A stretch of 64,000 nt of DNA from the NCBI RefSeq assembly GCF_018729455.1, contig NZ_JAHHZF010000015.1:124001-188000 (forward strand). Reading direction: 5' to 3'. The notes below the pieces were generated by a model. That model was not told the DNA's origin. It searched no databases and was given only the letters and a program-made list of their open reading frames with translations. This DNA is from Prosthecodimorpha staleyi. GTDB taxonomy: Bacteria > Pseudomonadota > Alphaproteobacteria > Rhizobiales > Ancalomicrobiaceae. The translations under genes were made by a program, and so were the position numbers. Positions 1 through 9,011 of this stretch are shown here, piece by piece (the stretch's first letter is position 1; each line of letters starts with the position of its first letter).

Positions 1-63
1 CGTCTCGCGCTTGGCGAGCAGGCTCTTGATCTTGGGTCGGACGACGTTGGTCAGCCAGTTCAC
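1..63 (-). CDS. accD: Acetyl-CoA carboxylase carboxyltransferase beta subunit, N-terminal fragment (cut by window edge)
   Basis: Only the first 21 codons lie in the window, read from a GTG at 63 towards position 1. They give the N terminus NWLTNVVRPKIKSLLAK, which is characteristic of rhizobial AccD just before its zinc-ribbon. AccD is the beta half of the carboxyltransferase that makes malonyl-CoA for fatty acid synthesis. It lies downstream of trpF-trpB-trpA on the same strand, the usual order in Hyphomicrobiales (trpFBA-accD-folC). The catalytic region cannot be seen. The call rests on these few residues and on synteny. Confidence 0.85.
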   Translation of the reverse strand, partial: MNWLTNVVRPKIKSLLAKRET

Positions 64-293
64 GGGGGTCGGTCTCCGAGGCCTCGACGAGGCCGGTCAG
101 GCGACGGCTCGACGGCCGGACGCTGTGGCGTCGCCGGTCGTCGAATAGGACTGAATTCCGGCCATCCGAGGGCCGGCCCGCCGCATGCGGGGCCTCTCGA
201 ATAGGCCGAAGCGAGGCCGGACGCAACGCTGCCGCCGACATCGGCTCGCCCGTGGGCGCCATGTCGCGGGACGGGCGGCGCCGGCGGTTCGGA
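64..293. other. Intergenic region between trpA and accD
   Basis: This stretch of about 230 bases separates the trpA stop from the accD GTG. I find no open frame with family features. It has a GC-rich inverted repeat (CCGGCC, six-base loop, GGCCGG near 155-175) and two copies of TCGAATAGG, near 139 and 196. No U-run follows the hairpin on the minus strand, so it does not look like a standard intrinsic terminator. It may hold an accD promoter. Confidence 0.4.
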
Positions 294-1133
294 TCAGGCA
301 GCGGAGCGCTTCGCCGCCCGTACGCCGGCGGCCAGTTCGCCGACCAGCGCCTCGACGGCCGGCACGGTCGCCCCGGTGGCGCGGTCCTCGGCATCGAGGC
401 TGCCCTTGATGGCGGACACGATGGCCGAGCCGACCACCACGCCGTCGGCGTCCTGGCCGATCCGCTGCGCCTGCTCGGCGGTCTTGACGCCGAAGCCGAC
501 CGCGACCGGCAGGCCGGTGTGCCGCTTGATGCGCTCGACCGCGCCGCCGACCCGGACCGCGTCCGGCGAGGCCGTGCCGGTGATGCCGTTGATCGAGACG
601 TAGTAGACGAAGCCGGAGGTGTTGGTGAGCACGGCCGGCAGGCGCCGGTCGTCGGTGGTCGGCGTGGCCAGACGGATGAAGTTGATGCCGCGCGCCATGG
701 CCGGCAGGCAGAGTTCATCGTCGGCCTCCGGCGGCAGGTCGACGATGATCAGGCCGTCGACCCCGGCCGCCTTGGCGGCGTCCAGGAAGGCCTCGGGGCC
801 CCAGGAGTAGATCGGATTGTAGTAGCCCATCAGCACGATCGGGGTCGTCTGGTCGGTCTCGCGGAAGGCGCGCACCATGGCCAGCGTCCGCACCATGGTC
901 TGCCCGGCCTTCAAGGCGCGCAAGCCGGAGGCCTGGATGGCGGGGCCGTCGGCCATCGGATCGGAGAAGGGCATGCCCATCTCGATCACGTCGGCCCCGG
1001 CGCCCGGCAGCGCCTTCAGGATGGCGAGCGAGGTGTCGTAGTCGGGATCGCCGGCGGTCACGAAGGTGACCAGGGCCGGCCGCCCGGCGGCGGCGGTCTC
1101 GGCAAAGCGTCGGGTGATGCGGCTCTCGGTCAT
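294..1133 (-). CDS. trpA: Tryptophan synthase alpha chain
   Basis: TrpA splits indole-3-glycerol phosphate into indole and glyceraldehyde 3-phosphate and passes indole through a tunnel to TrpB. The 279-residue length is normal. The start chosen is the ATG giving [10 protein letters not shown]; reading further upstream adds unconserved sequence. The catalytic acids are visible as Glu51 in [11 protein letters not shown] and Asp62 in MADGP. Phosphate-binding glycines appear in AVGFGV and in the C-terminal [12 protein letters not shown]. It is the last trp gene before accD and lies 101 bases after trpB, with a hairpin in the gap. Confidence 0.96.
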   Translation of the reverse strand: MTESRITRRFAETAAAGRPALVTFVTAGDPDYDTSLAILKALPGAGADVIEMGMPFSDPMADGPAIQASGLRALKAGQTMVRTLAMVRAFRETDQTTPIVLMGYYNPIYSWGPEAFLDAAKAAGVDGLIIVDLPPEADDELCLPAMARGINFIRLATPTTDDRRLPAVLTNTSGFVYYVSINGITGTASPDAVRVGGAVERIKRHTGLPVAVGFGVKTAEQAQRIGQDADGVVVGSAIVSAIKGSLDAEDRATGATVPAVEALVGELAAGVRAAKRSAA

Positions 1134-1198
1134 GACGGATCCCACGGATTTCTCGCCGATGTCATCGACGAGGAAGGGGTCGAATGCAAGGGGTCGGC

Positions 1199-1220
1199 GG
1201 GCCCGCGACGAGGCGGGCCC
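1199..1220 (-). other. Hairpin in the trpB-trpA gap
   Basis: A perfect 8-bp inverted repeat (GGGCCCGC, six-base loop GACGAG, GCGGGCCC) lies between the trpB stop and the trpA start. There is no T-run on either side, so a simple intrinsic terminator is unlikely. It could be an mRNA processing or stability element that sets trpA output relative to trpB. Confidence 0.4.
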
Positions 1221-1234
1221 CCGGACGGGTGCCG

Positions 1235-2476
1235 TCACATGTCCTGGCCGAGATGCTTGGCCACGGTGAACACGTCCTTGTCGCCGCGGCCGCACATGTT
1301 CATCAGGATGATCTGGTCCTTGGCCATGGTCGGGGCGAGCTTGATGACATGGGCGAGCGCATGGCTCGGCTCCAGGGCCGGGATGATGCCCTCCAGGCGG
1401 GTGCAGACCTGGAAGGCGTCAAGCGCCTCGCGGTCGGTCGCCGGCACGTAGGAGACGCGGCCGGTGTCCTTGAGCCAGGAATGTTCCGGCCCGACGCCCG
1501 GATAGTCCAGGCCGGCGGAGATCGAATGGCCTTCGAGGATCTGGCCGTCGCCGTCCTGCAGCAGATAGGTGCGGTTGCCGTGCAGCACGCCCGGCCGGCC
1601 GCCCGCCATGGAAGCGGCATGGCCGTTCGGCACGTCGAGCCCGTGGCCGCCGGCCTCGACGCCGAAGATCTGCACGTCGCGGTCGTCCAGGAACGGATGG
1701 AACAGGCCGATCGCGTTGGAGCCGCCGCCGATCGCCGCCACCAGCGCGTCGGGCAGGCGTCCCTCGGCCTCCAGCATCTGCGCCTTGGCCTCGGTGCCAA
1801 TCACCGACTGGAAGTCGCGCACCATGGCCGGATAGGGATGCGGGCCGGCCGCGGTGCCGATGATGTAGTAGGTGTCCTCGACATTGGTGACCCAGTCGCG
1901 CAGGGCCTCGTTCATGGCGTCCTTCAGGGTGCCGGCGCCGGAGGTGACCGGATTGACGGTGGCGCCGAGCAGCTTCATGCGGAAGACGTTCGGCTTCTGC
2001 CGCTCGACGTCGGTCGCGCCCATATAGACCGTGCAGGGATAGCCAAAGCGGGCCGAGACGGTCGCCGAGGCGACGCCATGCTGGCCGGCGCCGGTCTCGG
2101 CGATGATCCGGGTCTTGCCCATGCGCCGGGCGAGCAGGATCTGGCCGAGGCAGTTGTTGATCTTGTGGCTGCCGGTATGGTTCAGCTCGTCGCGCTTGAA
2201 GTAGATTTTCGCGCCGCCGAGATGCTCGGTCAGGCGCTCGGCGAAGTAGAGCGGGCTCGGCCGACCGGTATAGTGCTTGCCCAGATGCTCCAGCTCGGCG
2301 TGGAAGGCCGGATCGTTCCGAGCTTCGTCATAGGCCTTCTCCAGTTCCAGGATCAGCGGCATCAGCGTCTCGGCGACGAAGCGGCCGCCATAGAGGCCGA
2401 AGAAGCCGCGGTCGTCCGGGCCGGAACGGAGTGTATTGGGCGTGATGGTCACGGGAGCGGTCCTCGGGCAGGTCAT
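1235..2476 (-). CDS. trpB: Tryptophan synthase beta chain
   Basis: TrpB is the PLP enzyme that condenses indole with L-serine to give tryptophan; it forms the alpha2-beta2 complex with TrpA. The 413-residue protein has the N-terminal signature [17 protein letters not shown]. The PLP Schiff-base lysine is Lys105 in HTGSHKINN, and the cofactor phosphate is held by the GGGSNAIG loop. The ATG giving MTCPRT has no clear ribosome-binding site; a start a few codons downstream is possible because conservation begins near residue 17. It lies 16 bases after trpF. Confidence 0.97.
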   Translation of the reverse strand: MTCPRTAPVTITPNTLRSGPDDRGFFGLYGGRFVAETLMPLILELEKAYDEARNDPAFHAELEHLGKHYTGRPSPLYFAERLTEHLGGAKIYFKRDELNHTGSHKINNCLGQILLARRMGKTRIIAETGAGQHGVASATVSARFGYPCTVYMGATDVERQKPNVFRMKLLGATVNPVTSGAGTLKDAMNEALRDWVTNVEDTYYIIGTAAGPHPYPAMVRDFQSVIGTEAKAQMLEAEGRLPDALVAAIGGGSNAIGLFHPFLDDRDVQIFGVEAGGHGLDVPNGHAASMAGGRPGVLHGNRTYLLQDGDGQILEGHSISAGLDYPGVGPEHSWLKDTGRVSYVPATDREALDAFQVCTRLEGIIPALEPSHALAHVIKLAPTMAKDQIILMNMCGRGDKDVFTVAKHLGQDM

Positions 2477-2492
2477 TCTGTGGGAAGGTCGG

Positions 2493-3161
2493 TCAGGCGG
2501 TCGCGGCAGCCGGCGCCCGCCATCGTACGGCGCTCACGAAGGCGCGGATGAGATCCGGGTCCTTGACGCCGGGGGCGCTCTCGACGCCGGAGGAAACATC
2601 GACGGCCGGCGCGCCGGTCAGGTCCAGCGCCTCGGCAACATTCGCCGGGTCCAGACCTCCCGACAGCATCCAGGGCCGGCCCGGATCGAGGCCTCGCACC
2701 AGGCGCCAATCGAAGGATAGGCCGTTGCCGCCCGGCAATGCCCCGACCAGACCGGGCGGCGGCTTGGCGTCGAACAGGAAGCGGTCGACATGGGCGGCAA
2801 ACGCGGGCACCGGCGCCAAATCGGCCGCCTCGCCGACCCGGATCGCCTTCATCACCGCAATCCCCATTCGCGCCCGGATCGCGCCCGCACGCGCAGGCGT
2901 CTCGGCGCCGTGCAATTGCAGGATATCCGGCCTGAGGCCGGCGACGATCGTATCGAGCGCCTCATCGGTGGCGTCGACCGTCAGCGCGACGACCTGCGCG
3001 CGGCCCCGCGCCGGGGCCGCCAGGGCGGCAGCGGTCTCGATGGCGACGTGGCGCGGGCTGCGCGGAAAGAAGACGAAGCCGAGCATGTCGGCGCCCGCGT
3101 CGAGCGCGGCAGCGACGGTTTCGGCGGTGCTGAGCCCGCAGATCTTGACGAGGGCTGGCAT
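2493..3161 (-). CDS. trpF: N-(5'-phosphoribosyl)anthranilate isomerase
   Basis: TrpF converts phosphoribosylanthranilate to CdRP, two steps before TrpAB. The family signature begins almost at the first residue: [10 protein letters not shown] carries the catalytic Cys8. LQLHG, LFDAK and the phosphate-binding LSGGLDP and DVSSGVES segments follow, typical of this TIM barrel. From this ATG the protein is 222 residues, the usual size. An in-frame GTG at 3206 and an ATG at 3185 would add up to 15 unconserved residues, so I prefer 3161. It is the first gene of the trpFBA-accD unit and is divergent from the PepSY gene. Confidence 0.93.
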   Translation of the reverse strand: MPALVKICGLSTAETVAAALDAGADMLGFVFFPRSPRHVAIETAAALAAPARGRAQVVALTVDATDEALDTIVAGLRPDILQLHGAETPARAGAIRARMGIAVMKAIRVGEAADLAPVPAFAAHVDRFLFDAKPPPGLVGALPGGNGLSFDWRLVRGLDPGRPWMLSGGLDPANVAEALDLTGAPAVDVSSGVESAPGVKDPDLIRAFVSAVRWRAPAAATA

Positions 3162-3329
3162 GGTCTTCGCGGCCGGGGGCTCCATTGGGGCGGTGATCAC
3201 TGACACGGAACGGCGGCGGCGTCCACCTTTGCGTCGGACGCGGACCTGGCAACGCCTTTGCCGAAAGCGGTCGTCCGGTCAGTCTTCGGACAGGCGGTGT
3301 CAGTTAGACTGGGCAAGAAGGATCTTTCG
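3162..3329. promoter_or_regulatory. Divergent promoter region, trpF / PepSY gene
   Basis: About 170 bases separate two divergent units, so promoters for both must lie here or in the ends of the reading frames. I see no clear -35/-10 pair, no Trp-rich leader peptide and no attenuator hairpin in the trpF direction. An AAGAAGGA ribosome-binding site precedes the PepSY ATG. Confidence 0.4.
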
Positions 3330-3722
3330 ATGCCTCGTCTGCGCCATTCCGTTGCGGTCGCACTGCTGGCCGCCATCGCCACACCGCCTCCGTTCGCCGC
3401 CCCCGCCGAACCGGGCCGCGCGTCTTCGCGGCCGGGCGCCGCACCGGCAGGGGACCGACCGGGCGGCGTACAGCGCCCCGAATCGGTTGCCGCCGATCAC
3501 GAAAAAGCGCGGCAGGCCCTGGCACGCGGCGAGGTGAAATCGTTGGATGAAATCCTTGGTCTCGTCACATTGCGCGGGCACGACAACTTCGTCGAGGTCT
3601 CCCTCGATCGCACAGATGGCCGTTGGATCTACGCCATGACGCTGCTGACCGCGGGCGGTCGCTACCGGGTCGTGACGATCGACGCCGCAACAGCAAAAGT
3701 CCTCAAAGAAGAGCTCAAATAG
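3330..3722 (+). CDS. Exported PepSY-domain protein, FeuN-like
   Basis: The 130-residue protein has a signal peptide (MPRLRHSVAVALLAAIAT, then an FAAPA cleavage-type site), a Pro/Gly/Ala-rich linker to about residue 55, and a single PepSY domain (ARQALARGEVKSLDEIL to the C-terminal VVTIDAATAKVLKEELK). The ATG follows AAGAAGGA. Its stop codon directly abuts the response regulator ATG, so the two are co-transcribed. In Sinorhizobium a small periplasmic protein, FeuN, is encoded just before feuP and restrains the FeuQ kinase. By position and export this gene is a candidate equivalent. That role is inferred. Confidence 0.78.
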   Translation: MPRLRHSVAVALLAAIATPPPFAAPAEPGRASSRPGAAPAGDRPGGVQRPESVAADHEKARQALARGEVKSLDEILGLVTLRGHDNFVEVSLDRTDGRWIYAMTLLTAGGRYRVVTIDAATAKVLKEELK

Positions 3723-4382
3723 ATGCGCGTGCTCGTCGTGGAAGACGAAGACCGGATCCGCCGCGATCTGGCCGTCCAGCTCAAGAATGCCGGCTATGTG
3801 GTCGAGGAGGCTGCAGACGGCGAGAATGCCTGGTTCCGGGGCGACACCGAGGAGTTCGACGCGGTCGTGCTCGATCTCGGCCTGCCCAAGATGGACGGAT
3901 TGCAGGTGCTGAAGCGCTGGCGCGACGCCGGCCGCGACATTCCGATCCTGATCCTGACCGCGCGCGGCAGTTGGACCGACCGGGTCGAGGGCATCGACGC
4001 CGGCGCCGACGACTATCTGGTCAAGCCGTTCCGGATGGAGGAGGTCGTCGCGCGGGTGCGCGCCCTGATCCGCCGCTCGGCCGGCCGGGCTAACCCGGTC
4101 CTGTCCGCCCATGGCATCACGCTCGACACACGGCGCGCGCGGGCGACCGTCGACGGCCAGCCGATCCCGCTGTCGCCGCTTGAATTCCGCCTGCTGTCCT
4201 ATCTGCTGCACCATCGCGGCCGCGTGGTCAGCCGGGCCGAACTGGTCGAACACATCTATCACGAGGATGTCGAGCCGGATTCGAACGCGCTCGAGGTTCT
4301 GGTCGGACGCGTCCGGCGCAAGGTCGGCTCCGAGGTGATCGAGACCCGGCGCGGCCACGGCTATCTGGTCTCGACCGACTGA
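3723..4382 (+). CDS. feuP: OmpR/PhoB-family response regulator, FeuP-like
   Basis: The 219-residue regulator has a receiver domain (residues 1-115) with the acidic pocket EDED, phospho-acceptor Asp51 in VVLDLGLPKMDG and the conserved Lys in YLVKPF. A winged-helix DNA-binding domain follows (about 125-219, LSPLEFRLLSYLLHH to RRGHGYLVS). The sequence closely resembles the rhizobial FeuP/PhoP group as I remember it, which controls export and envelope functions. It sits immediately after the PepSY gene and before the kinase. The feu assignment is by resemblance and gene order, so the symbol is tentative. Confidence 0.88.
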   Translation: MRVLVVEDEDRIRRDLAVQLKNAGYVVEEAADGENAWFRGDTEEFDAVVLDLGLPKMDGLQVLKRWRDAGRDIPILILTARGSWTDRVEGIDAGADDYLVKPFRMEEVVARVRALIRRSAGRANPVLSAHGITLDTRRARATVDGQPIPLSPLEFRLLSYLLHHRGRVVSRAELVEHIYHEDVEPDSNALEVLVGRVRRKVGSEVIETRRGHGYLVSTD

Positions 4383-4397
4383 TCCTCGCGGTCCCGC

Positions 4398-4432
4398 GGC
4401 AGTCGGCAGTCGGCAGTCGGCAGTCGGCAGTC
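4398..4432 (+). repeat. Heptamer tandem repeat GGCAGTC x5, locus 1
   Basis: Five exact head-to-tail copies of GGCAGTC begin 16 bases after the response regulator stop, before the kinase. The same heptamer, also five exact copies, occurs 12 bases after cobM (22017-22051). Seven is not a multiple of three, and the array lies outside the likely kinase reading frame. Confidence 0.95.
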
Positions 4433-4457
4433 GGGGCGGATATCCCGGCCGCGGCCC

Positions 4458-5912
4458 TTGCACGCCTGCGGTCCCCGGCTATCTTCCGCTGAAGCCTCAA
4501 CCGACCGGGTCCGACGGATCCCGGTCAGACCCCGCACCTATGGACGGCCTTTGGTCCCCGGCTCGCTCCGCCTCAGGCTGATTCTCTCGGCCGTGATCTC
4601 GTCCGCCCTCGCGGTGGCGGCGGCCGGCGTCGCGCTCGTCGTGCTGGCCGACCGGCATGTCGAGCGCCGGCTGGTGCAGGAGGTCGGCGCCCATCTCGAC
4701 CAGCTGACGGCGCTCCTGCGCGTCGGCTCGCGCGGGCCGGAGGTGATCGACGACCTTGCCGATCCGCGCTTCGTGCGTCCCTTCTCGGGCCTCTATTTCC
4801 AGATCGTCGAGGGTGGCGAGGTCAAGATCCGGTCGCGCTCGCTCTGGGACCAGACCCTGCCGGTGCCGCCGGAGGCGCCGGAAGGCGAGGTGCGCGAACT
4901 GAAGGGACCGCGCGACCAGGCGCTGATGACGCTGGAGCGGCGCGTCGCGATGGCGGCGGAGGGCGGCGACCTGCGCAATTTCCGCCTGTTCGTCGGCGAG
5001 GACCGCGCCGAGATCGACGGCTTGGTGTTCGACTTCGCGCTCGAAGCCGCCGCCTTCCTGTTCGTGCTGGTCGCCTTCCTGACGCTGGCCGGCTGGGCCT
5101 ACATCACCGTCGGCCTCAAGCCCCTGGAAAATCTTCGCGATCTCGTCCTCCAGGTGCGCCGCGGCAAGACCCGCCGTCTCGACGGCGCCTTCCCGAACGA
5201 GGTCCTGCCGCTGGTCGAGGAGCTGAACGGGCTGATCGACGCGCAGGAACAGGCGGTGGAGCGGGCCCGCGCACGCGCCGGCGACCTCGCCCATGGCCTG
5301 AAGACCCCGCTCGCCGTGCTGTCGGCCGAATCGCGCTCCTTGCGCGAGCGCGGCGAGACCGAGGCGGCCGACGCGATCGACATCGAGGTCGCCGGCCTGT
5401 CGCGCTTCGTCGAGCGCGAACTCGCCCGCTCGCGCGCCGCCGCGGTGCCCTATCTGAACCGGCTCGATCTCTCGCGCGCGCTCGACCGCATGGTCGGCGC
5501 GATGCAGCGCCTGCCGCGTGGCGACGAGTTGGACTGGCTGGTCGAGATCCCGCCCGGGCTGACGGCGCCGCTGCATCCCGAGGACGCCAACGAGATTCTC
5601 GGCAATCTCCTCGACAATGCCCGCAAATGGGCCGTCAGCCGGATCGAGGTCAGCGCCCTGGCGGCCGGCGAGCGTATCGAGGTGGTCGTCGCCGACGACG
5701 GGCCCGGCGTGCCGGAGGCCCGGCGCGAGGCGGTGCTGAAGCGCGGCATCCGGCTCGACGAGACCGTGCAGGGATCGGGGCTGGGCCTCTCCATCGTCGA
5801 CGATCTGGTCACCAGCTACCGCGGCACGCTGGCGCTGTCGGAGACGCCGGGCGGTGGCCTGACCGTTCGGGTCGAACTGCCGCGCAGCGGGAGCGCAGCG
5901 GAGGCGGAGTGA
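4458..5912 (+). CDS. feuQ: Sensor histidine kinase, FeuQ/PhoQ-like
   Basis: This membrane sensor kinase is the partner of the preceding regulator. It has a first membrane helix (LRLRLILSAVISSALAVAAAGVALVVL), a periplasmic sensor segment of about 150 residues, a second helix (FLFVLVAFLTLAGWAYI) and a HAMP-like linker. The H-box GDLAHGLKTPLAVLS resembles the PhoQ type. The ATPase domain has N-box NEILGNLLDNARKWA, G1 VADDGPGVPE and G2 GSGLGLSIV. The start is uncertain: TTG at 4458 gives about 30 unconserved residues, and TTG at 4551, just before the first helix, is an attractive alternative. The gap after the regulator holds a heptamer repeat. Confidence 0.87.
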   Translation: MHACGPRLSSAEASTDRVRRIPVRPRTYGRPLVPGSLRLRLILSAVISSALAVAAAGVALVVLADRHVERRLVQEVGAHLDQLTALLRVGSRGPEVIDDLADPRFVRPFSGLYFQIVEGGEVKIRSRSLWDQTLPVPPEAPEGEVRELKGPRDQALMTLERRVAMAAEGGDLRNFRLFVGEDRAEIDGLVFDFALEAAAFLFVLVAFLTLAGWAYITVGLKPLENLRDLVLQVRRGKTRRLDGAFPNEVLPLVEELNGLIDAQEQAVERARARAGDLAHGLKTPLAVLSAESRSLRERGETEAADAIDIEVAGLSRFVERELARSRAAAVPYLNRLDLSRALDRMVGAMQRLPRGDELDWLVEIPPGLTAPLHPEDANEILGNLLDNARKWAVSRIEVSALAAGERIEVVVADDGPGVPEARREAVLKRGIRLDETVQGSGLGLSIVDDLVTSYRGTLALSETPGGGLTVRVELPRSGSAAEAE

Positions 5913-5990
5913 TCCGCCCCCGTTCGGGCCAAGGGTTGTCCCCCGGCGACTTTCAAATCGGCCAAAGCCGCCCCGCCCGTTTCAGCGCGA

Positions 5991-7841
5991 TCAGGGCTTA
6001 GCGGCCGGAGCCCCACCGCGTTGCGCGCCCGACAGTGCCCCGCCGAGAATCGCCGCCGCTCCGGACAGGCCCGACCCATCCGAGGTGACGACCGTCTGCG
6101 GCACCAGCCGGGAGATCAGCCCGACGATCTCGGGCTTGCGTTCCAGGGTCAGCAGCACCTTCTCGAGCGCCTGCAGCATGGCGACCCGGTCCTGACCGAG
6201 CACGCCGGCCTGGGCCATCTGGCCCTTGGCCAGCTCTTCCAGGAACTTGCGCTCGGCGCGGCCGAGGGCCTCGCGCTCCTGTTCGCGCTGGCCGGCGACC
6301 TGCACGGCGATCTGGCTCTCCACCAGGCGCGGCTGCTCGTTGGCGGTGGCGCGCGCCTGCTCGGTCTCGATGCGCTTGGTCTGGGCCGCCGTCTCGCGGA
6401 CATAGGATTGCGACAGCTGGTCGGCGAGTTGCTGGCGCAGCCGGGGGATCAGGATTTCGGGCGGGATGGAGGGCTCGCCAAGCCGGATCTCGCGGATGTC
6501 GACGCCGGCCTTGCGGCCTTCCACGCGGATGATCGACGCGATGGTCTGCTCGATCGCCTCGCGGTTCTCGATCAGGTCGAGCACGCGCGTGGAACGGACC
6601 TCGAAACGCGCCGGCTGGGCCAGCGATCCGTCGGCGTTGCGCACGGGCACGCGGATCGCCGAGCCGGAGACGGTCCTGACCACCGAGCGGATCGCCGGGA
6701 CCAGGATGCGGTCCTCAATCTCGCGCAGGCCGCCGACGCTGCCGACCACGATCGGTGCGTCCTGCGGATCGACCTGGACCAGGACGCGCAGTTCGATCGG
6801 GATGTCCCAGCCCTCGATCTTGACGAAGACCGCGCGGTCGGCGGCGCTCTGGGGCACCGGCTCGTTCGACGAGCGTTCGTTCTGGCGGATGTTGCCCTGC
6901 TGGTCGACCGACAGATCGACCGCGCGCTTGAGGTAGCCGCCCTTGAACTCCCAGGTCTGCACGCGGGTATCGACCAGGGTGACCTCATAGGCGCGCTTGT
7001 TCATGTAGAAGGCGCCGGGCAGCAGCGGCTCCTTCCAGATGCCGACGCAGCCGCGCGGCACCAGCGGCACCGACAGGCTCTCCGAACTCGGCACCTGCAC
7101 CACCGCCGGCGTCGCCTGCCCCCCGACCACCGGCGCGGCCGTGACGCGCTCCTCGCGGCAGACGACGCCGGGGGTCGCGACGTTGGACTTGACCACGCCG
7201 ACATGGCCGGCCGGGATCAGCGTGGCGGGCGTGTCCTTGTCGACCTTCACGTCGAACAGATAGCGGTTCAGCCGGTAGGAGCCGGGTTTCAGCACCGTCT
7301 CCTGGGGGCCGCGATAGCCGCCCTTGCGCAGGAAGCTCTCCGCATCGAGCATCTCGGCGAGCCGGTCGTCCGGGATGGTCGGCGCCATGAACATGCCGGC
7401 CGGCATCGGCGCGCCGTCGACCGCGGTGACCTGGCCGTAATAGCCCTCGGGCACGTCGACCAGCGGCAGTTCCTCGATCTGGTAGAGCACGCGCACGAAG
7501 GGGATGACGTGGAAGCCGGGGCCGAGCACGGTCGCCTGCGGCCCCTTCTGGCCCGGCAGCGCGACGACATGGCCGGGCGGCAGCTCCTGGAAGGCATAGA
7601 CCCGCTTGAGATGCCCGACCTGATCGGCCGCGACGTAAACGAAGGATGTGTTGGCCAGCATCAGGAGGCCGAGCGCGATGAAGCCGAGCCCGATCACGCC
7701 GCGCCCGAGGCCGGCCATCAGCGCCAGCACCGGGTTCTGCGGCCCCGCCGCGGCACGCCCGGTGTCGGATGCCGAGCCGTGGCGGAAAAAGAGATAGAGC
7801 CCGATCGCAATGGCGACGGAGCCCGAGAAAATCCACATCAT
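5991..7841 (-). CDS. SPFH/Band 7 (flotillin-like) membrane protein
   Basis: The 616-residue protein has two N-terminal membrane segments (MMWIFSGSVAIAIGLYLFF and GVIGLGFIALGLLMLANT). A long repeated beta-rich region follows, including GYYGQVTAVDG and GHVGVVKSN. Next come an SPFH/prohibitin-type domain (about residues 280-450) and a charged alpha-helical stretch (ETAAQTKRIETEQARATANE, EREALGRAERKFLEELAKG) likely to form a coiled coil. SPFH proteins form membrane-bound oligomeric scaffolds that organise proteases and microdomains. It lies 81 bases after cobC on the same strand, but I see no functional link to cobalamin. It is longer than typical prohibitins. Confidence 0.8.
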   Translation of the reverse strand: MMWIFSGSVAIAIGLYLFFRHGSASDTGRAAAGPQNPVLALMAGLGRGVIGLGFIALGLLMLANTSFVYVAADQVGHLKRVYAFQELPPGHVVALPGQKGPQATVLGPGFHVIPFVRVLYQIEELPLVDVPEGYYGQVTAVDGAPMPAGMFMAPTIPDDRLAEMLDAESFLRKGGYRGPQETVLKPGSYRLNRYLFDVKVDKDTPATLIPAGHVGVVKSNVATPGVVCREERVTAAPVVGGQATPAVVQVPSSESLSVPLVPRGCVGIWKEPLLPGAFYMNKRAYEVTLVDTRVQTWEFKGGYLKRAVDLSVDQQGNIRQNERSSNEPVPQSAADRAVFVKIEGWDIPIELRVLVQVDPQDAPIVVGSVGGLREIEDRILVPAIRSVVRTVSGSAIRVPVRNADGSLAQPARFEVRSTRVLDLIENREAIEQTIASIIRVEGRKAGVDIREIRLGEPSIPPEILIPRLRQQLADQLSQSYVRETAAQTKRIETEQARATANEQPRLVESQIAVQVAGQREQEREALGRAERKFLEELAKGQMAQAGVLGQDRVAMLQALEKVLLTLERKPEIVGLISRLVPQTVVTSDGSGLSGAAAILGGALSGAQRGGAPAAKP

Positions 7842-7922
7842 GGCCGGGTCTCTCCCGAAGACCGCATCCCCCGGGATCAGACTATGCTGACGTTACGACG
7901 CTCACGCAACGCATGCAGACAT

Positions 7923-9011
7923 TCATTCTGAAGCATGCTTCCCGGCGCCCGGTCGGACCGCGAGCGCAGCCGCGAGCCGCGTCCAGGCCGCTTCTGATCC
8001 GGGCAGGCCGAAGCGCAGCCAGGTCGGCTCGGCGAAGGCGCGGGTCAGGATGCCGGCCTGCGCGAGCCGGTGATGCAGGTTCGCCGCGTCGTCATGGCGG
8101 GCGAGCCGGAACAGCGGCGTGCCGCCGACGATCGTGCAGCCGGCTCCGACGAGCAGGCGATCGAGCCGTGCCGCATCGGCCTCCAGCCGCGCGGTGGCGA
8201 CTTCGAGCCAGGCCCGATCGGCGAGTGCCCGCGCCCCGATCTCGAGCGCCGGCCCCGGCACCGCCCAGGGGCCGAGGGCGGCGCCGAGGCGTGTGACCAG
8301 CGCGGCATCGCCGAGCGCGAAGCCGAGGCGCAGGCCGGCCAGCCCATAGGCCTTGCCGAAGGAGCGCAGCACCAAGGTCCCCGCCGGCCGGAGCGGCAGG
8401 AGGCCGGCCGGAAACGATCCGGGTTCGGGCCGGATCACGTCCATGAAGGCTTCGTCGACCACCAGTGTGCCGCCGGCCGCCACGACGGCGCGCGCGATCT
8501 CCGCGAGCGCCGCCGGCGCGATCAGCCGGCCGTCCGGATTGTTCGGATTGACGATCACGGCCACATCGGCGCCGACCAGCGCGGGAGCCTCGGCGACCCG
8601 CTCGACCCGGCGCCCGGCCCGCCGCCAGACCGCCTCGTGCTCCTGGTAGGTGAAGCCGAGGACGCGGACATCGGGTCCCGGCAGCAGGTCCGGCAGACGC
8701 TGGATCAGGGCCTGCGTGCCGGGCGCCGCCACGATGGCGGTTTCCGGTCCGGCCCCATAGGCGACCCGGGCCGCGGCGATCAGCCGGTCGGCCGCGTCCC
8801 GGCCGGGCAGGCGCGTCCAGGCCTCGACGGCGATCGCGCCGACCGGATAGGGCACCGGATTGATGCCGGTGGAGAGGTCGATCCACGGTTCCGGTGCCTG
8901 AGGATGGAGGCGGCGGGCAGTCGCCAGATCGCCGCCGTGAAGCACGACCGCGCCTGACGCGCCCGGTGCGTCGGACGCGACCGCCCCGCCGGCCTCCCCG
9001 ATACTGTCCAT
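7923..9011 (-). CDS. cobC: Threonine-phosphate decarboxylase (cobalamin side-chain)
   Basis: This PLP aminotransferase-fold enzyme makes (R)-1-amino-2-propanol O-2-phosphate, the linker between corrin and lower ligand (CobC in Pseudomonas denitrificans nomenclature, CobD in Salmonella). The 362-residue protein has DLSTGINPVPYP near the N terminus, the VNPNNPDG substrate/cofactor loop, VVDEAFMD and the PLP lysine in VLRSFGKAYGLAGLRLGF (around residue 215). The chosen ATG overlaps the cobO stop by one base (TGATG), which supports translational coupling. A longer open frame upstream would run through cobO and is rejected. Confidence 0.93.
   Translation of the reverse strand: MDSIGEAGGAVASDAPGASGAVVLHGGDLATARRLHPQAPEPWIDLSTGINPVPYPVGAIAVEAWTRLPGRDAADRLIAAARVAYGAGPETAIVAAPGTQALIQRLPDLLPGPDVRVLGFTYQEHEAVWRRAGRRVERVAEAPALVGADVAVIVNPNNPDGRLIAPAALAEIARAVVAAGGTLVVDEAFMDVIRPEPGSFPAGLLPLRPAGTLVLRSFGKAYGLAGLRLGFALGDAALVTRLGAALGPWAVPGPALEIGARALADRAWLEVATARLEADAARLDRLLVGAGCTIVGGTPLFRLARHDDAANLHHRLAQAGILTRAFAEPTWLRFGLPGSEAAWTRLAAALAVRPGAGKHASE

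Noticed and set aside
1199-1220. Rho-independent terminator between trpB and trpA
   Set aside because: The hairpin is strong but has no U-run on the minus strand, and trpA has no obvious separate promoter; trpB and trpA must be made together.
4398-4432. Heptamer array as part of the kinase coding sequence
   Set aside because: It lies upstream of every plausible kinase start codon and its unit is not a multiple of three.
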